Assembly (NCBI GenBank): GCA_902532475.1
Contig: CACAIE010000013.1
Coordinates: 1 to 43,208, forward strand
Source: an uncultured SAR116 cluster alpha proteobacterium
GTDB lineage: Bacteria; Pseudomonadota; Alphaproteobacteria; Puniceispirillales; GCA-002684695
Direction of reading: 5' to 3'
DNA length: 43,208 nt
In this document: piece after piece, positions 1 to 8,145 of the stretch
How the letters are laid out: each line of letters starts with the position of its first letter
Position numbering within the stretch: position 1 is the first letter of the stretch
Notes under the pieces: model-generated
Databases searched by the model: none
What the model saw: the letters and a program-made list of their open reading frames with translations, nothing else
Told to the model about the DNA's origin: nothing
Program-made: the position numbers and the translations under genes

Positions 1-83
1 AATTGCAGACATTGTTTAAGTTTGACATGAGCAAATTCTATGTCATGCGTTGACCTGCCAAGAGCTAACACACCAATATTCAT
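1..83 (-). CDS. 5' fragment of sugar isomerase-like protein (L-fucose/L-arabinose isomerase-like), truncated by window edge
   Basis: Reverse strand reads MNIGVLALGRSTHDIEFAHVKLKQCLQ... from ATG at 83-81. It overlaps the upstream aldolase stop (TAATG). The N-terminus resembles fucose-isomerase-like proteins, but only 27 aa are visible. Confidence 0.5.
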   Translation of the reverse strand, partial: MNIGVLALGRSTHDIEFAHVKLKQCLQ

Positions 84-1108
84 TATAAGATATTCTCCTT
101 GTATAGGTTTCTGAATTCAGAATTCTGGTATGGAAATCTACTACCTTCTATTGAGTAGCAATTATGATTATTCCATGGGAGAGCATGTTTTTCAGCAATT
201 AAACCAATTTCTGAAAGGTAGCTTGTTGAAGAGGTTTCGAGTTGGGTTTTTATCTTGCTCCAATCAGGATAGTGATTAAAAGCATCAAGCCAAATAGCTC
301 TTCCTGCAAGAAAACCTGAGCTTCCAGCTTTAAACGCCAACTCAAGAACTTTTTTAAATGCTGTTTTTCCAGCTCCTGCTGATAACATCACCCATGGTTT
401 TTGGGCAAGTGTTCCCATTTCTTTAAACAAGCTTAAGTCACTGTCGCTCAGTTGGTTTACATTAACTGGACTTTCTAACTTAAAGACGTCAACATTATAT
501 TTTTCTTTTGCAAATTCTTCCACTGACTTTAAAACATGCTCAGCTTTTTTATTTTTCATTTCAATGTATTCTTGAGTTTGATGCTCATCTTTTTTAAGAG
601 GGTAGACTAAAAGCTCAAAGAGAAATAATATGTCATATTTCATACATTCTTCACCAATTTTTTGAACGTAATCTTGTTGTGCCTTGACTATTTTTTCTTC
701 TGCATCAGGTCTATACCAAGCCAAGACCTTAACAGCATCTGCACCCATTCTTTTTATTTTTGAAACTGACCAGTTATCTATATTTTTTGATAGTCTTCCA
801 TCTGCTGTTTCAGTAAAAATAGAATCCTCTAACGTTACAACCAATCCTTTCTTAGGATTAAAAGTATCCATGGATCCTGGAATAGCATAATGCGGGTCAA
901 GGAGAAGGGCAGTACTGTAATCCTGTAGATGTTTTATTAACATATTTTTAAATTTAGCTACTTCTTCCCAAGGAGCTTCATTGGCGTTGAGATGTTTAGC
1001 AATAGGATTTTTTATAGGGGGTCTCTGATCTACTGCAGTCATTTTAAAAATACCTTTTTCATCTGATAATCTTTTCATTCCCATTAGTTTTCCAGGGCTT
1101 AATTTCAT
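83..1108 (-). CDS. LacD-family class I aldolase (tagatose-1,6-bisphosphate aldolase-like)
   Basis: 341 aa ORF. N-terminal MKLSPGKLMGMKRLSDEKGIFKMTAVDQRPP and the VDVFKLESPV motif (candidate Schiff-base Lys, about residue 210) resemble LacD-type aldolases. Confidence 0.75.
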   Translation of the reverse strand: MKLSPGKLMGMKRLSDEKGIFKMTAVDQRPPIKNPIAKHLNANEAPWEEVAKFKNMLIKHLQDYSTALLLDPHYAIPGSMDTFNPKKGLVVTLEDSIFTETADGRLSKNIDNWSVSKIKRMGADAVKVLAWYRPDAEEKIVKAQQDYVQKIGEECMKYDILFLFELLVYPLKKDEHQTQEYIEMKNKKAEHVLKSVEEFAKEKYNVDVFKLESPVNVNQLSDSDLSLFKEMGTLAQKPWVMLSAGAGKTAFKKVLELAFKAGSSGFLAGRAIWLDAFNHYPDWSKIKTQLETSSTSYLSEIGLIAEKHALPWNNHNCYSIEGSRFPYQNSEFRNLYKENIL

Positions 1109-1993
1109 TTATTGAGTCTCCTTTATAAAATTTTCTAATTCTTGTCGGAAAGGTATGCCTTTCCTTCCTCCAAAAACAGTGCATTTTAGTGAAGCAGCTG
1201 AATTAGCAAATTTTACTGCTTCAATTTCATTATTACCTTCAGCTAAACTCAGTGCAAAAGCTCCATGCCAAACATCCCCTGCACCTAAAGTATCTTTTGC
1301 ATCAATTTTTACAGTTGGTATATTTACTAATTCAGAATTACTAAGAAAATAAACACCTTCCTCACCATTAGTAACACATGCCCACCCTTTAGTAATTACG
1401 GAAATTTCTTTTAATGCATCCTTTATATTTTTTTTATTAGTAAAACTCTGTAATCCAAATAAAGAGAAAGCAATATGTGAGGCATTTTGAATTGCTTCGA
1501 TGGTTACAGTATCTTCAGCGTCCAGAACTCCTGGACGGTTAAGCTTTTTTGCAATCTTTAATGTTTCTATAGTGCCTTCGTTCCATCTTGTATCAGCCAA
1601 GTAAACATCATGATCTTCGATCTCATTTATCCATGAAGCATCCAATGGTATTTTATGATCTCGGTAAACAACAATTTGTCTTTCGCCTTTTTTGTCTATG
1701 TATGCTGAAGCAAAAGGTGATTTATGACCTGCAAATTGTTTTATATATTTAGTATTTATCCCTTCATTGAGTAAGTCAGACTTAATTAATTTAGCAATAT
1801 CATCTTCACCTAGTCTAGATACTAAAGTAGCAGAACCTCCCAATCTAGAAACAGCTACAGCTGCATTGGCAGCAGGTCCACCTCCTGTTATAAAAGCATC
1901 ATTCGCTCTGAACTTTTCGTACGTTTTTGGAATTTCATCAAGTTGAAAAATAAAATCAATGACAGAAACTCCTGTTACTAATACAGTTTTCAT
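1109..1993 (-). CDS. PfkB-family (ribokinase-like) carbohydrate kinase
   Basis: 294 aa. Contains GGGPAANAAVAVSRLGG and the C-terminal DTLGAGDVWHGAFA anion-hole/catalytic motif. Confidence 0.9.
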   Translation of the reverse strand: MKTVLVTGVSVIDFIFQLDEIPKTYEKFRANDAFITGGGPAANAAVAVSRLGGSATLVSRLGEDDIAKLIKSDLLNEGINTKYIKQFAGHKSPFASAYIDKKGERQIVVYRDHKIPLDASWINEIEDHDVYLADTRWNEGTIETLKIAKKLNRPGVLDAEDTVTIEAIQNASHIAFSLFGLQSFTNKKNIKDALKEISVITKGWACVTNGEEGVYFLSNSELVNIPTVKIDAKDTLGAGDVWHGAFALSLAEGNNEIEAVKFANSAASLKCTVFGGRKGIPFRQELENFIKETQ

Positions 1994-1994
1994 T

Positions 1995-3377
1995 TTAATC
2001 TACTGGTATACCACTTGGTACATTACTTGGTCTTCCTAAAGGTCTGTTATTACCATCTTTATCTGTTAAGGAATGAAGAAACTCAATAATATAATTAATT
2101 TCTTGGTTATTCAATTGTACCGTTTTTATACCAATTCTTGAGAGCAACCTTTTTTTCTCCCTTTTATCCTTGAAGATCACAAAATCTATTTCTTTTAACC
2201 ATTCTGCAGGGGTAAGATCAGCGAGTTTTGGGGACCACAATTTGTGCATTTCTTTTGGATTTAAGTGGTGTTTTATAATCCCTTTTAATGTTGGGTAAGC
2301 TCCATTATGTCCATATGGGCCAGTAAGCACGATATTTCTTAAAGAAGGTGTTTTAAACTTATACATGTCCTTAATATTATCACTTTCTCCCATTCTTCCT
2401 ACATCTCTAGTGTAAGGATCAAACCTTCTAGTTCTTCCTGGCCCAAATTGGGGCAGAGCAATAGAATGAAATTTTTGATCAGTAAATAAAGATCCAGAAT
2501 GACAAGATGAGCAGTTACCCTTTCCAAAAAATAGCCCCATCCCTTTTTGTTGATTGATAGTTAAAGCATTTTTGTTGCCATTCAAAAAATCATCAAAGGG
2601 AGTATTGTAAGATGTCCACTCAGAAATAATAAATGCTGAAATTGAATTAACTATATGTGATATTTTAATATCGCCAGAATTGTTTACATCTTTGAAAGCA
2701 TGTTTAAAAAGTTCAACATATTTTGGGTTGCCCCTTATTCTATTTGTAATTGCCGGCCAAGCAGTATCTATTCTTCTATGAGATAGACCAATAATTTCAT
2801 TTTCACCAAAATTACCAGCCATTTCAAATTGTCTCGTCATAGGGAAAAGCGCCTGCACAGATAAAATGTTATCTAATTCTGGTGGTAACCATTCTTCAGC
2901 AGGAGTGTTGAATTTATTCTCATATATATTAGAGATACTAATTCTTCCATCATGAAGCAAAGTATGAATTTCTTTAGCTCCTAGGTTCCAAAGCCCAGGT
3001 GAATTTCTAGGGACTCTTTTTTTAATTTTGTTAATACCAATGCCTGCATTTCTTTTTGGTCCTACTCCTTCACCTCCTTCCCCAATTCCTAAAGAAAGAC
3101 CATCAGATCCTCCAAAATCATGGTGGTGGCATGTTCCACAGGAAATATTTAGATTACCGGAAAGTATTTTATCGTAAAAAAGAAGATTTCCTAATTTAGC
3201 CTTTTTTGGATCAGAGAAATGAAAATCTTCTTTTGATAATGGATCAGGCAATTGAAATGAATAGGATTTATTTACTGAGAAGGAAAATACAATTATAATT
3301 AAAATAGGTGATATATGATAAAGTATTTTATAGCTATTATTTTTTTTCCTCTTATTGCTTTTGCTGAAATTGAGCAT
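1995..3377 (-). CDS. di-heme cytochrome c peroxidase / MauG-like protein
   Basis: CGTCH and CSSCH heme motifs, and the TPSLRNIVLTGPYGHNGAYPTLKGIIKHH signature. The ORF track extends to 3788, but residues before MLNFSKSNKRKK are antisense to the Sel1 gene. The likely start is ATG at 3377, followed by a signal-peptide-like segment. Confidence 0.8.
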   Translation of the reverse strand: MLNFSKSNKRKKNNSYKILYHISPILIIIVFSFSVNKSYSFQLPDPLSKEDFHFSDPKKAKLGNLLFYDKILSGNLNISCGTCHHHDFGGSDGLSLGIGEGGEGVGPKRNAGIGINKIKKRVPRNSPGLWNLGAKEIHTLLHDGRISISNIYENKFNTPAEEWLPPELDNILSVQALFPMTRQFEMAGNFGENEIIGLSHRRIDTAWPAITNRIRGNPKYVELFKHAFKDVNNSGDIKISHIVNSISAFIISEWTSYNTPFDDFLNGNKNALTINQQKGMGLFFGKGNCSSCHSGSLFTDQKFHSIALPQFGPGRTRRFDPYTRDVGRMGESDNIKDMYKFKTPSLRNIVLTGPYGHNGAYPTLKGIIKHHLNPKEMHKLWSPKLADLTPAEWLKEIDFVIFKDKREKKRLLSRIGIKTVQLNNQEINYIIEFLHSLTDKDGNNRPLGRPSNVPSGIPVD

Positions 3378-3785
3378 GCTAGAGATTTGATGGAAGAAGG
3401 TAAATTTAAAGAAGCAATGAGCGAATTGCTTCCAGCGGCTAGATCGGGCAATGCAGAAGCAGAAGAACTCATTGGAATTATGTATGCAATGGGTCTTGGA
3501 GTTGAAAGGGATGATATTCGCGCTTTTGATTGGTACCTGAGATCTTCTATGAAAGGGCATCCAGGTGCTCAATCTGGAGTGGGTTGGTACTATGAAGTTG
3601 GTCGTGGATTGCCTGCTCCCGATCTTGTGAGAGCTTACACTTGGTATGTTCTTTCTGCTATTGGTGGCGATCCTGACGCTGCCATTTCTCAAGAAGAAGT
3701 GATTAAAAAAATGACTCCAGAAGAAATTGAAAAAGCACATATTTTGATTGATGACTATAAATCTTGGATTTACCCATTTCAATAA
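3315..3785 (+). CDS. Sel1-like repeat (TPR-like) secreted protein
   Basis: Signal peptide MIKYFIAIIFFPLIAFA, then Sel1-type repeats (GNAEAEELIGIMYAMGLGVERDDIRAFDWYLRSSMKGHPGAQSGVGWYYEVGRGL). AGGTG lies upstream of the ATG. Confidence 0.8.
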   Translation: MIKYFIAIIFFPLIAFAEIEHARDLMEEGKFKEAMSELLPAARSGNAEAEELIGIMYAMGLGVERDDIRAFDWYLRSSMKGHPGAQSGVGWYYEVGRGLPAPDLVRAYTWYVLSAIGGDPDAAISQEEVIKKMTPEEIEKAHILIDDYKSWIYPFQ

Positions 3786-3790
3786 CATAA

Positions 3791-3816
3791 GGGACGAATT
3801 TATTAAAACTCGTCCC
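3791..3816. terminator. inverted repeat between convergent genes, possible bidirectional terminator
   Basis: GGGACGA (3791-3797) / TCGTCCC (3810-3816), a perfect 7-bp stem between the Sel1 stop (3785) and the dctP stop (3835). Confidence 0.65.
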
Positions 3817-3834
3817 TCGAAATTGTTAGTTTTA

Positions 3835-4896
3835 TTAATTTAAATCTTTTCCATATGCATCAGCCATCCTCGCTTCAGCATCAGAAACGGCAGAGGTGAG
3901 TGCGTTAAACACTTCAGGTCCACCCTTAACATTTGATTTAAACCAATCATAAACAGGAGAAGCCGCATCTTTAAACATCGCTTTTTGATCTGGAGATGGC
4001 ACATAAAGATTGCCACCACCTGCAACAAAATCCTCATATGCTTTTATTGATTTTCTCTTAGGTGAAGCAAATGTCGCTTGCTGAAGAGCATAGAAACCAT
4101 CTGTGATGACTTTTTTAAGCTCTTTTGGCATTGATTGATATTTAGCATTGTTCATCCACCAGAGTGCGCCCATATATGCATGTCCATCTAATGTTACGTA
4201 TTGAAGACCCGCGTCAGGAAACTTCATGTTCATAATATCAGTAATACCATTCTTTGATCCTTCAACAACTCCAGTTTGAAAAGATGTAAACAGTTCCGGC
4301 CATGGAATAGGAGTAGGAGAAGCGCCAAGAGCTTTAACAAGAACCTGAGGTAAATCTGCTACAACAGTCCTGATTTTAAGTCCTTTCATATCAGATGGTT
4401 CTGCAATTTGCCTTTTTGTATTTGCAAAATTTCTCCAACCCCCAGTGTTGCCAATAGTCATCAAACGAATTGAGTCATTAGAATCAGCTAGTGCCATTTT
4501 TCTAACAGTTCTAACAAAATCACTTTGCATCACGTCTTCAGCAATCCTGTCGTCAGACATAAGGTAAGGTAAATCTAGAACTTGTACATATGGGAAAACC
4601 CCAGCTGCACCGCCAGAAGTTGAAATATAAATGTCAATGCTTCCATCTGATACGCCTTGAAGACACTCAGCTCCCTTAGAACATAATTGTGTTCCAACAA
4701 AAAGTTCCACTGAAATAGCACCATTTGATGCTGATTCTACATAATTTTTGAATACTATTGATCCATCATAATCTTCATCTTGGTCATTAGAATTCATAGT
4801 CATTCTTAAATTATAATCCGCAGCTGAAGCTGAAAAAGAAAGACCTATTATTAATGCTAATGCACAAAATGGTTTTAAAAATTTTTCAAAATACAA
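3835..4896 (-). CDS. dctP: TRAP transporter substrate-binding protein (DctP family)
   Basis: Signal peptide FLKPFCALALIIGLSFSASA and DctP-family features (LKIRTVVADLPQVLVKALGASPTPIPWPELFTSFQTGVVEGSKNG). The start is revised from ATG 4908 to TTG 4896 because GGAGG lies 5 nt before that TTG. Confidence 0.9.
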   Translation of the reverse strand: MYFEKFLKPFCALALIIGLSFSASAADYNLRMTMNSNDQDEDYDGSIVFKNYVESASNGAISVELFVGTQLCSKGAECLQGVSDGSIDIYISTSGGAAGVFPYVQVLDLPYLMSDDRIAEDVMQSDFVRTVRKMALADSNDSIRLMTIGNTGGWRNFANTKRQIAEPSDMKGLKIRTVVADLPQVLVKALGASPTPIPWPELFTSFQTGVVEGSKNGITDIMNMKFPDAGLQYVTLDGHAYMGALWWMNNAKYQSMPKELKKVITDGFYALQQATFASPKRKSIKAYEDFVAGGGNLYVPSPDQKAMFKDAASPVYDWFKSNVKGGPEVFNALTSAVSDAEARMADAYGKDLN

Positions 4897-4949
4897 AATT
4901 TCCTCCATGAATTTTATTGTTTGCTTTTTTAAACTTATAATACAAAATT

Positions 4950-4961
4950 GAAATCGTTTTC
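4950..4961. promoter_or_regulatory. LacI-family-operator-like near-palindrome upstream of dctP
   Basis: GAAATCGTTTTC, centred on CG, with 5 of 6 positions symmetric. It lies about 55 nt upstream of the dctP start. Confidence 0.35.
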
Positions 4962-5066
4962 GTACTAGAAATTAAACTATAAAGTATAAAATATAATAAT
5001 CAAGATGGAAAGCTTATAAAAATTTACATCTTTGAAACATATCATACCAGCCATTCACAAGTCTGT

Positions 5067-6356
5067 TTATTTAGCAAAACCAGTTAGTAAAGGAATTGTC
5101 ATAGAGAGTGCAGGAAAATATGTTATTAAAAAAATAACTACAACTTCAACGGCTAGGAAGGGCAGGATTGCTTTAGCAATAGTTTCTACTTTTTCGCCAG
5201 ACACTGAGGAGGCGACAAATAAAACTAAACCCATAGGTGGAGTAGCTAAACCAACAGTAAGGTTCACTGACATTATTATTGCAAAATGGACAGGATGAAC
5301 TCCTAGGTCAGTAAAAACAGGACCTAGAATAGGTCCTAAAATTATTATAGCAGGCCCAGCATCTAGAAACATTCCAACAATAAATAATAAAATATTTATT
5401 AAAAACAGAAGTATGTAGGGATTATCGCTTAGGCTTAATACAAAATCTGCTAAATATTCAGGAGCATGTGAAAGGCTCACTACCGTTTTGAAGGCCATTG
5501 CAGCTCCAACTAAAAGTAAAACTACAGATGAAACCAGAGCTGCTTTTTGAAATACTTTAGGTACATCTTTAAACTCTAAGCTTTTTAAAACAAATAACCC
5601 TATAAAAAGTGCATACGCTGCCGCAACTGCTGAAGCTTCTGTAGGAGTGAAAATTCCACCTAAAATTCCACCTAAAATAATTACTGGTGTCATTAAAGGG
5701 AAAAAAGCCTTTAGTGAAGCTTTACCTCTTTCAGCCCAGTTATATTTTACAGTTGCTGGAGGAAAATTATATCTATTTGCCATTAATCTGACAACTATCA
5801 TTAAACTTATACCAACAAGTACCCCTGGTATTATTCCTGCTAAAAACAATGCAGCAACACTTTCTCCCATTACGTAAGCGTAAATAATCATTATGCCCGA
5901 TGGTGGAATTATTGGCCCAATCACTGAGCTGGCAGCAGTGATCGCAGCAGCAAATTTTTTTGAGTAACCTTGTTTTTCCATAGCGGGTATCAACATGGAG
6001 CCAATTGCAGAAGTATCAGCTACTGCTGATCCTGAAAGGCCAGCAAATAAAATAGATGATAAAATATTTACATGTGCCAAGCCTCCTCTTAAATGACCCA
6101 TCATAGCTTGACTGAATTCAACTAATCTCAGAGTAATGCCTCCTCTATTCATTAATTCACCAGCTAGCATGAAAAATGGAATTGCCATTAATGGGAAGCT
6201 ATCAATTCCATTATATATATTTCTGTAAAGCATTGCTGCATCTCTAGCTTGACCATTTAGCCATAATAATATTCCTGGTGCAGCGAGTAGGCTAAAAAAA
6301 ACTGGCAAACCGATTAATAGAAATATTAGAAATAGGGGTAAAAACCAAACTAACAT
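5067..6356 (-). CDS. dctM: TRAP transporter large permease (DctM family)
   Basis: 429 aa polytopic protein. Has IPFFMLAGELMNRGGIT, GLSGSAVADTSAIGSMLIPAM and TPTEASAVAAAYAL motifs. Confidence 0.95.
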   Translation of the reverse strand: MLVWFLPLFLIFLLIGLPVFFSLLAAPGILLWLNGQARDAAMLYRNIYNGIDSFPLMAIPFFMLAGELMNRGGITLRLVEFSQAMMGHLRGGLAHVNILSSILFAGLSGSAVADTSAIGSMLIPAMEKQGYSKKFAAAITAASSVIGPIIPPSGIMIIYAYVMGESVAALFLAGIIPGVLVGISLMIVVRLMANRYNFPPATVKYNWAERGKASLKAFFPLMTPVIILGGILGGIFTPTEASAVAAAYALFIGLFVLKSLEFKDVPKVFQKAALVSSVVLLLVGAAMAFKTVVSLSHAPEYLADFVLSLSDNPYILLFLINILLFIVGMFLDAGPAIIILGPILGPVFTDLGVHPVHFAIIMSVNLTVGLATPPMGLVLFVASSVSGEKVETIAKAILPFLAVEVVVIFLITYFPALSMTIPLLTGFAK

Positions 6357-6359
6357 TTT

Positions 6360-6944
6360 TTAAGCACCTAAATTTTCTTGATCAAAATCTTCAGGGAGTT
6401 TGATATTGTTATGAAAGATTAATAAAAGCTTTCTCAAAATTAACTCTATATTCACTAAAATTAGTAAAAATATACCTACTGGCAATGACATATACATCCA
6501 TGCTAATTTAATTGCTTCTTGTTTGCCTCCAATTAATTGAAATGGAATCTTTATTGAAGATGATTCAAAGATCCAACCAACCTTGACATGTTGGAGGCCT
6601 AACTTAAATCCAATGACTAGTATCCCCAACGATAATGATAAAAGTAAGAGCATTAAGATGTTTTCAATCATTTTTGGTAACATTTGAGGTAACATTTCAA
6701 TAGAAACAAAACCTCCCCATCTATAAGCTGAAGGCGCGATAAATCCCGTCATCCAGAGCATTAAAAAACGTGCAAGTTCATCTGGCCATGGAAGTGCATT
6801 ATTTAAGACATATCGAAAAAAAACTTGGAGGAGAATTACAATTACCATTAATAGCATTGCAACCCAGGCTAGTTGCCTGCCTATGCGAAGGATAAAAGTA
6901 TTAAAAACTTTTAAAGCATTGAAAATTAGAAAAATAAAAGAGAT
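6360..6944 (-). CDS. dctQ: TRAP transporter small permease (DctQ family), probable non-canonical start
   Basis: The track ORF (6360..6857) begins inside TM1 (LLMVIVILLQVFFRYV). The open frame extends to a stop at 6956-6954 with no ATG/GTG/TTG. AGGAG (6951-6955) sits 6 nt before ATC (6944-6942), giving (M)SFIFLIFNALKVFNTFILRIGRQLAWVAMLLMV. Confidence 0.75.
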   Translation of the reverse strand: MSFIFLIFNALKVFNTFILRIGRQLAWVAMLLMVIVILLQVFFRYVLNNALPWPDELARFLMLWMTGFIAPSAYRWGGFVSIEMLPQMLPKMIENILMLLLLSLSLGILVIGFKLGLQHVKVGWIFESSSIKIPFQLIGGKQEAIKLAWMYMSLPVGIFLLILVNIELILRKLLLIFHNNIKLPEDFDQENLGA

Positions 6945-6974
6945 TTTGATCTCCTAATCATTAAATTGTTTAAA

Positions 6975-6980
6975 ATCGAT
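6975..6980. promoter_or_regulatory. ATCGAT-centred AT-rich palindrome in the divergent dctQ / Gfo-Idh intergenic region
   Basis: TTTAAAATCGATTAATT; the core AATCGATT is a perfect palindrome and shares the AAATCG half-site with the element at 4950-4961. Confidence 0.25.
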
Positions 6981-7054
6981 TAATTATATAAACTATGAGT
7001 TATTGATTTATTCAATTTAAATATTAAAAAATATAATTTTACAAAGGAAATTAA

Positions 7055-8140
7055 ATGGATAAAACAAGATACGCAATAATAGGTTCTGGTTCTATGGGAA
7101 TGGAGCACATCAGAAATATTGCCTTAATTGACAATGCAGAAGTTACAGCACTATGCGATCCTAATAGAACATCGATTGATAGCAGTCTTGAGGTCCTAAA
7201 AAAAAATGTTCCAACATTTAAAAGCCATATTAACTTAATGGAAGCTGATATTGCTGATGTTTATATTATTGCAACACCTAATTTTACTCACATAGATGTT
7301 TTAAGAGATATAGTTAAAACAAATGCCCATCTATTAATTGAAAAACCATTATGCACAACGGTAGAAGACTGCCAAGAGTTTAAGGCAAAAACAATCAATT
7401 ATCCGGGAGTTATATGGACAGCAATGGAGTACAGATATATGCCTCCAGTCGCAAGGTTTATTGAAGAGGTTCATAAAGGTACTATTGGAAATTTGAAGAT
7501 GCTTTCAATTAGGGAACATAGATTTCCATTTCTGGCTAAAGTCAATAATTGGAATAGATTCGCTAAAAACAGCGGTGGAACTTTAGTAGAAAAATGTTGC
7601 CATTTCTTTGATCTAATGAGGTTGATAACTAAAAGTGAACCAGTAAGAGTGTTTGCAAGTGGCAATCAGGATAACAATCACTTAAATGAAAGTTACGATG
7701 GGAAAATACCAGATATTATTGATAATGCTTTTGTTATTGTTGATTTCAAAAACGGTGTAAGGGGACTTTTAGATTTATGCATGTTTGCTGAAAATTCTAA
7801 AGTTCAAGAAGAAATATGTGGGGTAGGACATAAAGGTAAAATAGAGACAGGAGTTCCGGCAAATGGATCTGGTCAGAATTCATCTGATTTATCAATTGGA
7901 CTGAGAGGGTCTGATCATATTTCTACAGAGAAAGTGGTTGTGGATAAAAAAATTCTTGAGGCAGGTCATCATCATGGATCTACTTATTATGAGCATATAG
8001 CTTTTATAAATGCCCTAAATAATCAATTAGAGGCTGAGGTAACTCTTGACGATGGACTAAGGGCAGTTGCGATAGGGCAGGCTGCAGAACAATCTATCAA
8101 GGAGAAAAGAATTGTCATGATGAGCGAATTATTAAATTAA
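7055..8140 (+). CDS. Gfo/Idh/MocA family oxidoreductase
   Basis: 361 aa. Rossmann motif YAIIGSGSMGMEHIRNI, EKPLCTTVEDCQEF, and the NNWNRFAKNSGGTLVEKCCHFFDLMR domain. Confidence 0.9.
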   Translation: MDKTRYAIIGSGSMGMEHIRNIALIDNAEVTALCDPNRTSIDSSLEVLKKNVPTFKSHINLMEADIADVYIIATPNFTHIDVLRDIVKTNAHLLIEKPLCTTVEDCQEFKAKTINYPGVIWTAMEYRYMPPVARFIEEVHKGTIGNLKMLSIREHRFPFLAKVNNWNRFAKNSGGTLVEKCCHFFDLMRLITKSEPVRVFASGNQDNNHLNESYDGKIPDIIDNAFVIVDFKNGVRGLLDLCMFAENSKVQEEICGVGHKGKIETGVPANGSGQNSSDLSIGLRGSDHISTEKVVVDKKILEAGHHHGSTYYEHIAFINALNNQLEAEVTLDDGLRAVAIGQAAEQSIKEKRIVMMSELLN

Positions 8141-8145
8141 ACCCA

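Noticed and set aside
1-3377. Calling this a sulfoquinovose (sulfo-EMP) pathway
   Set aside because: The kinase/aldolase fold families fit, but no sulfoquinovosidase, SLA reductase or YihS-type isomerase is visible and specificity residues cannot be judged here, so it is kept only as one hypothesis.
3378-3788. N-terminal extension of the minus-strand ORF 1995..3788
   Set aside because: It is antisense to the well-supported Sel1 gene and the encoded peptide (FFCFCIARSSRWKQFAHCFFKF) does not look like a real protein domain. The peroxidase starts about 3377.
3840-4037. Minus-strand 65-aa ORF within dctP, and similar short nested ORFs (e.g. 14644..14907, 21362..21544, 33776..34006)
   Set aside because: Out-of-frame shadows within strongly supported coding genes.
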